Below, piece by piece: positions 19,911-28,548 of a DNA stretch of 64,000 nt; position 1 is the stretch's first letter, and each line of letters starts with the position of its first letter. The notes under the pieces were generated by a model that ran no database searches, was not told the DNA's origin, and saw nothing but the letters and a program-made list of their open reading frames with translations. The translations under genes and the position numbers were made by a program. The stretch covers positions 2,108,001 through 2,172,000 of the forward strand of contig NZ_CP019698.1 in the NCBI RefSeq assembly GCF_002005145.1, in the 5' to 3' direction. Source of the DNA: Desulforamulus ferrireducens. GTDB taxonomy: Bacteria > Bacillota > Desulfotomaculia > Desulfotomaculales > Desulfotomaculaceae.

Positions 19911-20648
19911 TTACTTATTAGTACCAGTTTGTTTGCCAGCTTTTTTTAGCAATTCCAGTTGGCTAAAAGCATTTTTAGCCGCCTGCTGCTCTGCTTCCTT
20001 CTTGGAATGACCACTACCCTTACCAATGATCTCACCGCGGTATAAAATGCCCGCAGTAAAGGTTTTATCATGGTCGGGCCCTGTTTCGTTCATAATCAGA
20101 TAGGTTAAAGGTTCTGGTGAGGTTTGCTGCAGGATTTCTTGCAACTCTGTTTTATAATCCCGATCCAACCTGCCAGCCACCACATCCTCAAGAATAGGAT
20201 TTAAGCATTGCAGAATAAATTTCCTTGTTACATCTAAGCCCTGGTCTAAATAAATGGCACCCAACAGTGCTTCGAAGGCATCGGCCAGTATGGATGGCCG
20301 CTCCCTGCCGCCGGAGCGTTCTTCACCGCGCCCCATGCGCAGGCAACGGCCCAAGTCCAACCCACGGGCCACTTTGGCTAAGGAAGGTTCACAGACGGAG
20401 GCTGCTCTCATTTTAGTTAGCTCACCCTCTGTACGATCCGGAAAGGTCTTGTACAAGTGTTCGCTAATAACCAGTTCCAGAACAGCATCCCCCAAAAATT
20501 CCAGCCTTTGATTATGGGATAAGCCGTGTCCCCTGCTTTCGTGTACGCAGGAACTGTGTGTTAACGCCTGCAATAGCAAGGATGGCTGATGCCAGGTAAA
20601 GCCCATTTTGCTTTTTAAGCGGTTTAAATGTTCATCCTGCTTAGACAA
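19911..20648 (-). CDS. rnc: Ribonuclease III
   Basis: Double-strand-specific RNase for rRNA and mRNA processing. The nuclease domain has the signature [19 protein letters not shown] (about 50) with catalytic acidic residues, a second acidic site in [13 protein letters not shown], and the C-terminal dsRNA-binding domain begins about residue 170 ([12 protein letters not shown]). I prefer the TTG at 20648, five bases after AGGTGA; an in-frame GTG at 20657 lacks a ribosome site. Eight or more bases follow fabF, so translation is likely coupled. Confidence 0.95.
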   Translation of the reverse strand: MSKQDEHLNRLKSKMGFTWHQPSLLLQALTHSSCVHESRGHGLSHNQRLEFLGDAVLELVISEHLYKTFPDRTEGELTKMRAASVCEPSLAKVARGLDLGRCLRMGRGEERSGGRERPSILADAFEALLGAIYLDQGLDVTRKFILQCLNPILEDVVAGRLDRDYKTELQEILQQTSPEPLTYLIMNETGPDHDKTFTAGILYRGEIIGKGSGHSKKEAEQQAAKNAFSQLELLKKAGKQTGTNK

Positions 20649-20664
20649 ATGGATCACCTAAAAT

Positions 20665-21906
20665 CTATTGATTATACTTTTTAAAGGCCAGAGTAACGTT
20701 ATGACCACCAAAGCCAAAGGAATTGGATAAAGCCACATTAACATCCATCCGACGGGCTTGGTGCGGTACAAAATCCAAATCACACTGAGGGTCGGGGTTA
20801 TCTAAATTGATGGTGGGAGGCACCAGACCATCTTTAATGGTCAACACCGAGGCCACCCCTTCAATGGCTCCGGCAGCACCCAGCATATGACCGGTCATAG
20901 ATTTAGTGGAACTTACCACCAATTTATAGGCGTGTTCACCAAAGACTTTTTTAATGGCACCCACTTCAGCCACATCTCCCACAGGAGTAGAAGTGCCATG
21001 AGCATTAATGTATTGTACGTCCTCAGGCTGCAGGTTGCCATCCTTTAGGGCCATCTTCATGGCAGCAACGGCTCCGGAACCTTCCGGATCGGGGGCAGTA
21101 ATATGGTAAGCATCGCAGGTACTGCCATAGCCTACAATTTCAGCATAGATTTTGGCGCCACGTTTTTGGGCGTGTTCCAGGGTTTCCAACACCATGATGG
21201 CCGCCCCTTCACCCATGACAAAACCGTCACGGTTGACATCAAAGGGTCGGCTGGCCTTCTCAGGCTCCTCATTATTGGTGGACATCGCCTTGGCGGCACA
21301 AAAACCAGCCACTGCCAGAGGGGTAATGGGTGCTTCGGTACCACCGGCAATAACCACATCAGCGTCACCCCGCTGAATAAGTTTGAAGGCATCGCCAATG
21401 GCATTGGCACTGGAGGCACAGGCGGTAATGGTAGTAATGTTGGGACCGCGCAGGCCAAACTTAATGGCAATTTGTCCTGCTGCCATGTTGGCAATCATCA
21501 TGGGAATAAGGAATGGGCTAATTCTCGAGGGACCTCTGTTAACCAGAACTTTGCATTGGTCCTCAAAGGTTTCCATTCCACCAATACCGGAACCAATAAT
21601 AACACCAGTACGATCCTTATCAAGGGCTTCCATGTCCAGAGCAGCATCTTCAATAGCCATTGCGGTAGCAACCACACCGTACTGGGAAAACTTATCCATC
21701 CGGCGTGCTTCTTTTTTATCTAAATACTGCGAGAAATCAAAATCCTTAACCTCTCCCGCAATTTGCGTGCTGAATTCGGACGGGTCGAACCTGGTTATTC
21801 TAGCAATTCCGGAGACTCCATTGGTCAGAGAGTTCCAGAATTTGTCCAGACCGGTACCCAGGGGGGTGATTACTCCCATACCGGTTACAACAACCCGTTT
21901 AGACAA
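20665..21906 (-). CDS. fabF: Beta-ketoacyl-ACP synthase II
   Basis: Condensing enzyme that elongates acyl-ACP with malonyl-ACP. The 413-residue thiolase-fold protein has the Cys-His-His triad: C in [12 protein letters not shown] in [11 protein letters not shown] and H in [14 protein letters not shown] start at 21906 follows AAGGAGG by eight bases. It is the first gene after an internal terminator, so its level is likely lower than acpP. Confidence 0.96.
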   Translation of the reverse strand: MSKRVVVTGMGVITPLGTGLDKFWNSLTNGVSGIARITRFDPSEFSTQIAGEVKDFDFSQYLDKKEARRMDKFSQYGVVATAMAIEDAALDMEALDKDRTGVIIGSGIGGMETFEDQCKVLVNRGPSRISPFLIPMMIANMAAGQIAIKFGLRGPNITTITACASSANAIGDAFKLIQRGDADVVIAGGTEAPITPLAVAGFCAAKAMSTNNEEPEKASRPFDVNRDGFVMGEGAAIMVLETLEHAQKRGAKIYAEIVGYGSTCDAYHITAPDPEGSGAVAAMKMALKDGNLQPEDVQYINAHGTSTPVGDVAEVGAIKKVFGEHAYKLVVSSTKSMTGHMLGAAGAIEGVASVLTIKDGLVPPTINLDNPDPQCDLDFVPHQARRMDVNVALSNSFGFGGHNVTLAFKKYNQ

Positions 21907-21971
21907 TATAATTTCCTCCTTACATTAACAAGCCTACTGTTATAGTTTTAGGGTCAAGTGCTACTTTTAGA

Positions 21972-22005
21972 AAAAGTCCCGGTATTGAAAAATGCCGGGA
22001 CTTTT
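21972..22005 (-). terminator. Internal terminator between acpP and fabF
   Basis: An 11-bp perfect stem (AAAAGTCCCGG and complement) with a 12-base loop, followed by TTTTT on the minus strand, ten bases after the acpP stop. It probably lets acyl carrier protein mRNA accumulate over fabF-rnc-smc-ftsY. Confidence 0.8.
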
Positions 22006-22014
22006 ACCATAGTG

Positions 22015-22245
22015 TTACTGGCGGTCCTGAATATATTTAACGGCATCGCCAACGGTGCGAATTTTTTCTGCCTCTTCATCGGGAATTTCTAGACCAAACT
22101 CTTCTTCAAAAGCCATAACTAGCTCCACGATATCAAGAGAATCAGCACCCAGATCATCTACAAAGGAAGCTTCCATGGTTACATCAGACTCTTCCACACC
22201 CAGTTGATCTACAATAATTGCTTTTACCTTTTCAACAGTTGCCAA
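22015..22245 (-). CDS. acpP: Acyl carrier protein
   Basis: Small acidic carrier of growing acyl chains, modified with phosphopantetheine on the serine in [13 protein letters not shown]. About 76 residues with the four-helix ACP pattern. I choose TTG 22245 (giving MATVEKVK) because GGAGGGGG lies at proper distance; an in-frame GTG three codons upstream sits too close to that site. Confidence 0.95.
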   Translation of the reverse strand: MATVEKVKAIIVDQLGVEESDVTMEASFVDDLGADSLDIVELVMAFEEEFGLEIPDEEAEKIRTVGDAVKYIQDRQ

Positions 22246-22320
22246 CCCATTCACCCCCCTCCGGGTTATCGTCTATTCCTTAAGCATTAGTTCAAATCGA
22301 GGAGAAATTAATCCTCGAAA

Positions 22321-23064
22321 CTACATCACAATTCCACCGTCCACTGCAATAACCTGCCCAGTTATGTAACTGCAGAAATCACTGGCCAGGAAAGCCACCA
22401 GACCGGCTACATCTTCCGGCTTACCCAACCGTTGTAAGGCTATACTGGCGGTCATTTTCTCACGGGCTTCGGCACTAAGCTGTTCAGTCATATCTGTCAT
22501 AATAAAGCCCGGAGCCACTGCATTGACAGTGATGTTTCTGGGGCCCAATTCCTTAGCCATGCTCTTGGTCAGGCCAATAAGTCCAGCCTTGGCAGCGGCA
22601 TAGTTGGCTTGACCGGCGTTACCGTACAACCCAACCACGGAAGAAACGTTGATAATGCGGCCATAACGTGCTTTAACCATGGGGCGAGCAACGGCCTTAA
22701 TGGTGTTAAAGGCAGATTTGAGATTGACTTGCAGAACAGCGTCCCAGTCTTCCTCTTTCATCCTTAGGATTAAATTATCCCGAGTAATCCCGGCGTTATT
22801 CACCAGAATATCCACCTTGCCGAATTCAGCTATAGCAGCATCCACCATCCCTTGCACTTGGGCGGTATCCGCGACATCGGCCTGGTAAACCAGGGCCCGG
22901 CGACCCATATTGCGAATGGCAGCGGCAGTTTCTTCAGCTGCATCTGCCCGTCCAGCATAGTTTACAACAATATCGGCCTGAGCACCAGCCATGGCCAGAG
23001 CTATGGCTTTGCCAATACCCCGGGAAGCTCCGGTGACGATAGCAACTCTACCATTCAGAAACAT
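22321..23064 (-). CDS. fabG: 3-oxoacyl-ACP reductase
   Basis: NADPH-dependent short-chain dehydrogenase for the first reduction of the elongation cycle. The 247-residue protein has the cofactor loop TGASRGIGKAIA, NNAGITRDN, the catalytic S-Y-K (SSVVGLYGNAGQANYAAAKAG) and the C-terminal YITGQVIAVDGG. The start is ATG 23064 behind AGGAGGTTGG; a longer frame into fabD is not needed. One base separates it from the fabD stop. Confidence 0.95.
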   Translation of the reverse strand: MFLNGRVAIVTGASRGIGKAIALAMAGAQADIVVNYAGRADAAEETAAAIRNMGRRALVYQADVADTAQVQGMVDAAIAEFGKVDILVNNAGITRDNLILRMKEEDWDAVLQVNLKSAFNTIKAVARPMVKARYGRIINVSSVVGLYGNAGQANYAAAKAGLIGLTKSMAKELGPRNITVNAVAPGFIMTDMTEQLSAEAREKMTASIALQRLGKPEDVAGLVAFLASDFCSYITGQVIAVDGGIVM

Positions 23065-23065
23065 T

Positions 23066-24010
23066 TTAGCCAACCTCCTTGAACAGTGCAAGGACTTTTT
23101 CCAAGCTTGCCACATCTTCTACATTAACAGCAGTTATTTCCTTGTTTATTTTCTTAATAAGACCACAGAGAACTTTACCGGGACCAATTTCTACCATGGT
23201 GGTAATGCCCTGGTCAGCCATCCTTGCTACACTGTCTTCCCAAAGGACAGCCCCGGAAATCTGACGCACCAAAGAGTCTTTAATCTCTACGGCAGTCTGT
23301 ATATTGGCAGCACTGACATTGGCTACCACCGGTACAGATGGGTTGTTAATAGTTATTTCATCCAACACCTGGGCCAGCCTTTCACCGGCAGGTTTCATTA
23401 AACTGGAGTGGAAGGGACCACTAACTGCCAGCTCAACGGCCCGTTTAGCCCCGGCCTGACGGCATAATTCCATGGCCTTTTGTAAAGCCGCCTTTTCTCC
23501 GGCAATAACCACCTGTCCCGGGCAATTAAAGTTAACCGGCTCAATTAAACCCTGGGCAGAGGCTTCCTGGCAGCAGCTAATAACCTTTTCCCGGGGTAAA
23601 CCGAGGATGGCGGCCATCCCCCCTGAACCGGCGGGGGCAGCCTCTTGCATAAAGCTTCCCCTCTGACGGACCACTCGCACAGCATCGGCAAACTGCAGCG
23701 CACCGGCAGCCACCAGGGCCGAGTATTCTCCCAGGCTGTGGCCGGCCATCAGCCCAGGTGTCACCCCACATTCCTGTTGCAGTACCCTGTATGCCCCTAC
23801 GCTAACGGCTAAAATAGCCGGTTGGGTATTCACCGTGCTGTTAAGTTCTTCCGCCGGTCCCTCAAAGCACATTTTACTTAGCTTAAAACCCAGGGCATCA
23901 TCCGCTTCTTCCATAGTTTGCCGGAAGATGGCAAAATTATCGTATAACTCCCGACCCATCCCCACGGATTGGGATCCCTGGCCGGGAAAAACGTAAGCTA
24001 TCTTAGACAT
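23066..24010 (-). CDS. fabD: Malonyl-CoA:ACP transacylase
   Basis: Loads malonyl units on ACP. The 314-residue protein shows the N-terminal FPGQGSQ, the nucleophile in GHSLGEYSALVAAG, the R in RVVRQRGSFMQ, and the catalytic H in SGPFHSSLM. Its start overlaps the fabK stop by one base (TAATG), typical of coupled translation. Confidence 0.95.
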   Translation of the reverse strand: MSKIAYVFPGQGSQSVGMGRELYDNFAIFRQTMEEADDALGFKLSKMCFEGPAEELNSTVNTQPAILAVSVGAYRVLQQECGVTPGLMAGHSLGEYSALVAAGALQFADAVRVVRQRGSFMQEAAPAGSGGMAAILGLPREKVISCCQEASAQGLIEPVNFNCPGQVVIAGEKAALQKAMELCRQAGAKRAVELAVSGPFHSSLMKPAGERLAQVLDEITINNPSVPVVANVSAANIQTAVEIKDSLVRQISGAVLWEDSVARMADQGITTMVEIGPGKVLCGLIKKINKEITAVNVEDVASLEKVLALFKEVG

Positions 24011-24957
24011 TAGAACTCCCCTCTGCTTAACCGGTCTAATATCCGCTCGGCACCGGTTACTATGTCTTGGATAATGTCTCTGGCCGGTTCAACCTTTTTA
24101 ATCATACCGCAGATTTGGCCAGCCATCACGGAACCTTCCTGTACGTCCCCTTCCACCATAGCCAGACGCAGTCGACCAACGCCCATTTTCTCCAGTTCCT
24201 CCACCGAAGCACCCTGACGCTCTCTTTCCTCGAACTGTTTGGCCAGTTTATTGCGTATGATGCGTACGGGATGACCGGTGGTGCGACCGGTTACAACGGT
24301 ATCCCGATCCTTGGCTTTAATGAGTACTTCCTTAACATTATCATGAATGGTACATTCCTCAGCACTCATAAACCGGGTTCCCATTTGAATACCCTTAGCA
24401 CCTAAAGCCAGGGCGGCAACCAGGCCCCTGCCGTCAAAGAAACCGCCGGCAGCGATAACCGGGATATTTACTGCATCAACCACCTGGGGAACCAAAGGCA
24501 TGGTGGAGAGTTCGCCAATGTGTCCACCGGATTCGCCACCCTCAGCAATGACGGCATCTACCCCGGCCTTAGCCATCCTTTGGGCCAAGGCCACAGAAGG
24601 AATAACCGGTATGACTCTGGTACCTACCTCTTTTAACCCGGGAATATACTTGCCGGGGTTACCGGCACCGGTGGTAACCACAGGTACTCTTTCCCGGATA
24701 ATTAACTCCATGTTCTGCTCAGCAAAGGGAGACATCAGCATAACGTTAACGCCAAAGGGTTTCTTGGTGATACTTTTGGCCTTTTTAATTTGCTCCTCCA
24801 ACCACTCTGTAGGAGCATGGCCGGAACCGATGATACCCAGACCCCCTGCCTCAGACACTGCTGCGGCCAGTTCAGCGGTGGATACCCAGGCCATGCCACC
24901 CTGGATAATGGGATATTCTATACCCAATAAATCACACAAACTGGTTCTTAGTTTCAT
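24010..24957 (-). CDS. fabK: Enoyl-ACP reductase II (FMN-dependent)
   Basis: Final reduction of the elongation cycle. The 315-residue TIM-barrel flavoprotein of the nitronate monooxygenase fold starts with YPIIQGGMAWVS, and has AEGGESGGHIG, PVIAAGGFFDGRG and GAKGIQMGTRF flavin/phosphate loops. Start ATG 24957 lies behind GGGAGGGAGAG; the frame extends eight codons upstream within fabH. It overlaps the fabH stop (ATGA). No fabI is present in the cluster, so this organism probably relies on FabK, a form resistant to triclosan. Confidence 0.92.
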   Translation of the reverse strand: MKLRTSLCDLLGIEYPIIQGGMAWVSTAELAAAVSEAGGLGIIGSGHAPTEWLEEQIKKAKSITKKPFGVNVMLMSPFAEQNMELIIRERVPVVTTGAGNPGKYIPGLKEVGTRVIPVIPSVALAQRMAKAGVDAVIAEGGESGGHIGELSTMPLVPQVVDAVNIPVIAAGGFFDGRGLVAALALGAKGIQMGTRFMSAEECTIHDNVKEVLIKAKDRDTVVTGRTTGHPVRIIRNKLAKQFEERERQGASVEELEKMGVGRLRLAMVEGDVQEGSVMAGQICGMIKKVEPARDIIQDIVTGAERILDRLSRGEF

Positions 24958-25967
24958 TTCTCTCCCTCCCTTAAATTCCACTTCAGTATTACCCCGGCGG
25001 AAGTGAGTCCTGCCCCAAAGGCAACCATGAGAACACGATCCCCATACTTCACCCGTCCGGTTTTTACCGCTTCATCCAAGGCTATGGGTATGGAAGCTGC
25101 TGAGGTGTTGCCATACTTATCCAGGTTAACCACAACCTTATCCATGGGTACCGAGAGTTTTTTGGCGGCGTGTTCAATTATTCTAATGTTGGCCTGATGG
25201 GGAATTAATAAATCTATATCGGCTAAGCCCATACCGGCCGCCTTTAATAAATTGAGGGACTCCTCTTCCATTACCTTGACGGCATAACGGAAAACCTCTT
25301 TACCGTTCATATGGACGGTATGTAATTTTTGTTCCACAGTAATGGGATCGGCGGGCATTTTACTTCCTCCGGCGGGAATATACAGATGCCCCCAACCGGC
25401 ACCCTCGGCGCTGAGCTTGCTGGCCAAAACCCCTTCATCGTCACCCACAGGACCCATCACCACAGCCCCGGCACCATCGCCAAAAAGTACACAGGTATTC
25501 CGATCTTCCCAATTAAGCACCTTAGAGAGAGCTTCCGCGCCGATGACTAAAATGCGTTTCATCGCCTCGGTGGCAATAAATTGTGCGGCAATTGCCAGGG
25601 AGTAGATAAAACCACTGCAACCGGCTTCTAAGTCAAAGGCACCGGCATGATGGGCTCCTAGCTCATCCTGAACCAGGCAGGCCCCGGCTGGTATGGGCAT
25701 ATCCTTGGAGCAACTGGATAGGATAATTAAATCCAATTCTTCCGCCTTTACCCCAGCATGTTCTAAGGCTCTGCGTCCGGCTATCACTGCTAAATCTGAG
25801 GTTGATTGACTTGGCTCCGCAATTCTTCTTTCTTTAATACCAGTTCTGGTACTAATCCATTCGTCACTGGTATCTACCATATTTTCTAAATCTTTATTGG
25901 TGAGTATCCGTTCAGGCAAATAACTGCCTACCCCGAGGATGCCCGCCTGAATCAGGTGTTTGGGCAT
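24954..25967 (-). CDS. fabH: Beta-ketoacyl-ACP synthase III
   Basis: Starts each fatty acid by condensing an acyl-CoA primer with malonyl-ACP. The 337-residue protein has the active-site cysteine in LEAGCSGFIYSLAIA, the histidine in LIPHQANIRIIE and the asparagine in KYGNTSAASIPIAL. Its start directly abuts the plsX stop. Confidence 0.95.
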   Translation of the reverse strand: MPKHLIQAGILGVGSYLPERILTNKDLENMVDTSDEWISTRTGIKERRIAEPSQSTSDLAVIAGRRALEHAGVKAEELDLIILSSCSKDMPIPAGACLVQDELGAHHAGAFDLEAGCSGFIYSLAIAAQFIATEAMKRILVIGAEALSKVLNWEDRNTCVLFGDGAGAVVMGPVGDDEGVLASKLSAEGAGWGHLYIPAGGSKMPADPITVEQKLHTVHMNGKEVFRYAVKVMEEESLNLLKAAGMGLADIDLLIPHQANIRIIEHAAKKLSVPMDKVVVNLDKYGNTSAASIPIALDEAVKTGRVKYGDRVLMVAFGAGLTSAGVILKWNLREGEK

Positions 25968-26975
25968 TTAAGCTTCTACCCCCTTGACAATATCCTTCTC
26001 GATGGCCGACTTAATGGCCGGGATTAAGCCCTGTTCCACCGTCTCCTTGGCCACCCGCACTGCGTTTTTGATGGCCCTGGCCCGTGAACTGCCGTGGCTA
26101 ATAACGGATACTCCGTCTACGCCCAGTAGCGGCGCGCCGCCATATTCGGCATAATCCATCCGCCGCTTATAGCCACCCATAATATGCATGACACGTTCAC
26201 GGCCAATAATATCTTCCATTCTTCCCAATTCTTGTTGAAACATCCCTAAAATCATCATAGCTAAGCCTTCGGCAGACTTTAAGATAACATTCCCCACAAA
26301 ACCATCGCATACAGCCACATCGCTGCTGCCCAGGAAAAGATCTCTTCCTTCTACGTTGCCAATAAAATTAACACCGCTCTCTTGCAGTAGTTTATAGGCT
26401 GCCAGGGTTAACTCATTGCCCTTGGTTTCCTCTGCACCGATATTAACCAAACCTACTCTGGGAGAGGGCAATCCTAGCACTCTTTCTGCATATAAAGAAC
26501 CCATGACAGCAAATTGTTTTAAATGTTGGGGTCGGCAATCTACATTGGCTCCGGCATCTAATAACACCACTACTCCTTTGGCTGTGGGAAGCAAAGCACT
26601 GATAGCCGGCCGATCTACCCCGTTAATGCGTCCGAGGATGAATAAGGAAGAGGCCATTTGAGCACCGGTACTGCCGGCGGAAACCAGCGCATCTGCGGCA
26701 CCCTCTTTAACCAATTGTGTGGCCACCACAATGGAGGAGTTTTTCTTTTTACGTATAGCGCTTACCGGATGTTCATCCATCCCTACCACTTCCGGGGCAT
26801 GAACTATGGAGATATGTTCTCCCAGTGTTTCTCCATCTAAGCACTTTAAAATTTTCTCTTCGTGACCAACCAGCACAATATGTACACCCAACTCATGGGC
26901 AGCATCCCTGGCACCACGGACAATCTCCATGGGTGCGTGATCCCCTCCCATGGCGTCTATAGCAATTCTGATCAC
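25968..26975 (-). CDS. plsX: Phosphate acyltransferase PlsX
   Basis: Makes acyl-phosphate from acyl-ACP for phospholipid synthesis, working with PlsY at the membrane face. The 335-residue protein begins IRIAIDAMGGDHAP and contains SAGSTGA and LLDAGANVDCRP motifs. GTG start at 26975 overlaps the fapR stop (GTGA). Confidence 0.95.
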   Translation of the reverse strand: MIRIAIDAMGGDHAPMEIVRGARDAAHELGVHIVLVGHEEKILKCLDGETLGEHISIVHAPEVVGMDEHPVSAIRKKKNSSIVVATQLVKEGAADALVSAGSTGAQMASSLFILGRINGVDRPAISALLPTAKGVVVLLDAGANVDCRPQHLKQFAVMGSLYAERVLGLPSPRVGLVNIGAEETKGNELTLAAYKLLQESGVNFIGNVEGRDLFLGSSDVAVCDGFVGNVILKSAEGLAMMILGMFQQELGRMEDIIGRERVMHIMGGYKRRMDYAEYGGAPLLGVDGVSVISHGSSRARAIKNAVRVAKETVEQGLIPAIKSAIEKDIVKGVEA

Positions 26976-27544
26976 TGTTTGCCCTCCTCTTCCAAAGCAA
27001 ATACTGTAAACATACCTTCAAATACAACATTATCTTTTACCTTTGAAATAACTTGTACCATTGTTTTATTGCCCTTTTGACCGGTCACTGTAGCATGGGC
27101 CAAGACCACATCGCCCACCTTAACCGGTTGCTTAAACATCACATTAGCCGTCCCCGTTAGGGCAACTTCAGCATCCACCAAGGCCACAGCCAGGGAATTG
27201 GCCTGAGCGAACAGGTGATGCCCTCTGGCCACCAGGTTCTTGCGAAAGGCCATTTCAGGTTTAATAATTAACTGGGAAAGGCCATGCTGGCCCACTTGAA
27301 TTTCCAGCAGTTCCCCCACCAGTTCGTCGTTGTCCAGTGAACGTAATGTAATGCCGGACTGCAGGGCTGATTTCATACGTTCCCTTAATTCAGGAATTTG
27401 TAATTGAGAGCGATCCAGGCGAATGGTCTGAATACTTACCCCAAACATTTTTGCCAATTCCCCATCCTTGAGCAGGGGATTGTTAGCCAGGGAGTTGACC
27501 AATTCCCTTTGTCTTTGGGCTTTGCCCTTACCACCTCTAACCAT
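26972..27544 (-). CDS. fapR: Fatty-acid biosynthesis repressor FapR
   Basis: Transcriptional repressor released by malonyl-CoA. The 190-residue protein has an N-terminal DeoR-type helix-turn-helix (LKDGELAKMFGVSIQTIRLDR, about 25-45 with the linker) and a C-terminal hot-dog fold that binds malonyl-CoA (about 80-185, with HHLFAQANSLA and KQPVKVGDVV). It heads the operon and has its own binding site over its promoter, so it controls itself and the whole fab block. Confidence 0.93.
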   Translation of the reverse strand: MVRGGKGKAQRQRELVNSLANNPLLKDGELAKMFGVSIQTIRLDRSQLQIPELRERMKSALQSGITLRSLDNDELVGELLEIQVGQHGLSQLIIKPEMAFRKNLVARGHHLFAQANSLAVALVDAEVALTGTANVMFKQPVKVGDVVLAHATVTGQKGNKTMVQVISKVKDNVVFEGMFTVFALEEEGKQ

Positions 27545-27563
27545 GCTGTACCACCATAATATT

Positions 27564-27582
27564 ATTAGTACCTGGTACTAAT
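27564..27582 (-). promoter_or_regulatory. FapR operator
   Basis: A perfect 9-1-9 palindrome, ATTAGTACCTGGTACTAAT, matching the known FapR site. It overlaps the -10 box and the start of transcription of the fapR operon, so bound FapR would block RNA polymerase. Confidence 0.9.
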
Positions 27583-27609
27583 TATAACCAGATTTTAATT
27601 GCATTGCAA
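27581..27609 (-). promoter_or_regulatory. Sigma-A promoter of the fapR-fab operon
   Basis: On the minus strand TTGCAA (27604-27609), a 17-base spacer and a consensus TATAAT (27581-27586), about 37 bases before the fapR start. Confidence 0.85.
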
Positions 27610-27641
27610 ACTTTTTCTTAATATTTACCAAAAAAAGTAAA

Positions 27642-27670
27642 AACCCTTCCTCGTTTTACGAAGAAGGGTT
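27642..27670 (-). terminator. Terminator after rpmF
   Basis: Stem AACCCTTC(C)TCG with one mismatch, loop TTTTA, then a long T-rich stretch on the minus strand. It separates rpmF from the fapR promoter. Confidence 0.85.
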
Positions 27671-27681
27671 ATTTAAATCAT

Positions 27682-27864
27682 TTACTTACTGACCGCAACA
27701 ACTTCGCGGTTTTTGTAGTAACCACACTCAGGGCACAGATGGTGTGGTTGGATTAAGGTATGGCACTGTGGGCAGGCTACCAGGCTGGGGGCTTCTAACT
27801 TCATATTCATAGCCCGGCGCTGTCTTCCCCGGTGCTTAGCAAGTTTCCTTTTCGGTACACCCAT
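27682..27864 (-). CDS. rpmF: 50S ribosomal protein L32
   Basis: Component of the large ribosomal subunit. 60 residues with GVPKRKLAKHRGRQRRAM at the N-terminus and the zinc-binding pair CPQC ... CPEC, the zinc-containing form of L32. Ribosome site AAGGGGGTG. It is co-transcribed with the upstream DUF177 gene, the common arrangement. Confidence 0.96.
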   Translation of the reverse strand: MGVPKRKLAKHRGRQRRAMNMKLEAPSLVACPQCHTLIQPHHLCPECGYYKNREVVAVSK

Positions 27865-27895
27865 TTTCTTACACCCCCTTCAAAAAGTCAAAACT

Positions 27896-28393
27896 TTATT
27901 GTTGTAATTGTTTGAGTACTGCCAATCTGGGATCTATATTGTCATGTTGGCAATTACATTGGGTTATGTTGAGATTAGCACCACATTGTTGACATAGTCC
28001 TCGGCACTCCGGGCTGCAGACAAGCCGCATGGGCAGTTCGAGAATCAGCGACTTAATAACCTCTGGCTCAATATTAAGCGTATCACCCGTAAAGCCAATC
28101 ATTTCTGAGTCTACGTCAAAATCCTCGTCCCTGGTATAAACCTCTTCCAGAGAGCCTGCCAGGGTTAATTCAAAGGGTTCTAAGCAGTTGTTACATACTG
28201 CTAAGATTTTCGCCCTGGTTTCACCCTTGACCTCAAAGTGATTGCCCCTGGAAACAATTTCGCCAGTGACCTCCACAGGACCAACAAATTTTAAAAGTTG
28301 TCCACCCACCTCAATATTTTCCACTTGCTTACTAAAATTGAAGGTGAGTTTTTCACCGGGCGCGTTTTTTAGTTTAAGGATGTTAATAAGCAC
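27896..28393 (-). CDS. DUF177/YceD family protein
   Basis: A 165-residue protein of the YceD family, found beside rpmF across bacteria and linked to 23S rRNA/ribosome metabolism. It ends with the typical cysteine cluster region CNNCLEPF, VCSPECRGLCQQCGANLN. I start at GTG 28393 (giving M-LINILKLKNAPGE) because GAGGTGA lies eight bases upstream and a consensus promoter occupies 28425-28453; the longer open frame would run through that promoter. Confidence 0.9.
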   Translation of the reverse strand: MLINILKLKNAPGEKLTFNFSKQVENIEVGGQLLKFVGPVEVTGEIVSRGNHFEVKGETRAKILAVCNNCLEPFELTLAGSLEEVYTRDEDFDVDSEMIGFTGDTLNIEPEVIKSLILELPMRLVCSPECRGLCQQCGANLNITQCNCQHDNIDPRLAVLKQLQQ

Positions 28394-28424
28394 TGTTAGG
28401 GTCACCTCATATTTAACAAAATTC

Positions 28425-28453
28425 ATTATATAAAGCCACTCATTATTTGTCAA
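28425..28453 (-). promoter_or_regulatory. Consensus sigma-A promoter of DUF177-rpmF
   Basis: TTGACA (28448-28453), 17-base spacer, TATAAT (28425-28430) on the minus strand: a perfect match to consensus, giving a leader of about 25 bases before the GTG start. Confidence 0.92.
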
Positions 28454-28548
28454 GGAAATTTACTGTATAACAGGAAAACCCCTGCTGCTTTGGTCTAAAG
28501 TTAAACTTTTCCATTTATATATTAATGTAGCAACCTTTGTTTGGAGTG

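Noticed and set aside
22297-22318. Hairpin TCGAGGA/TCCTCGA between fabG and acpP as a terminator
   Set aside because: No T run follows on the minus strand; it may only be an RNA-processing hairpin.
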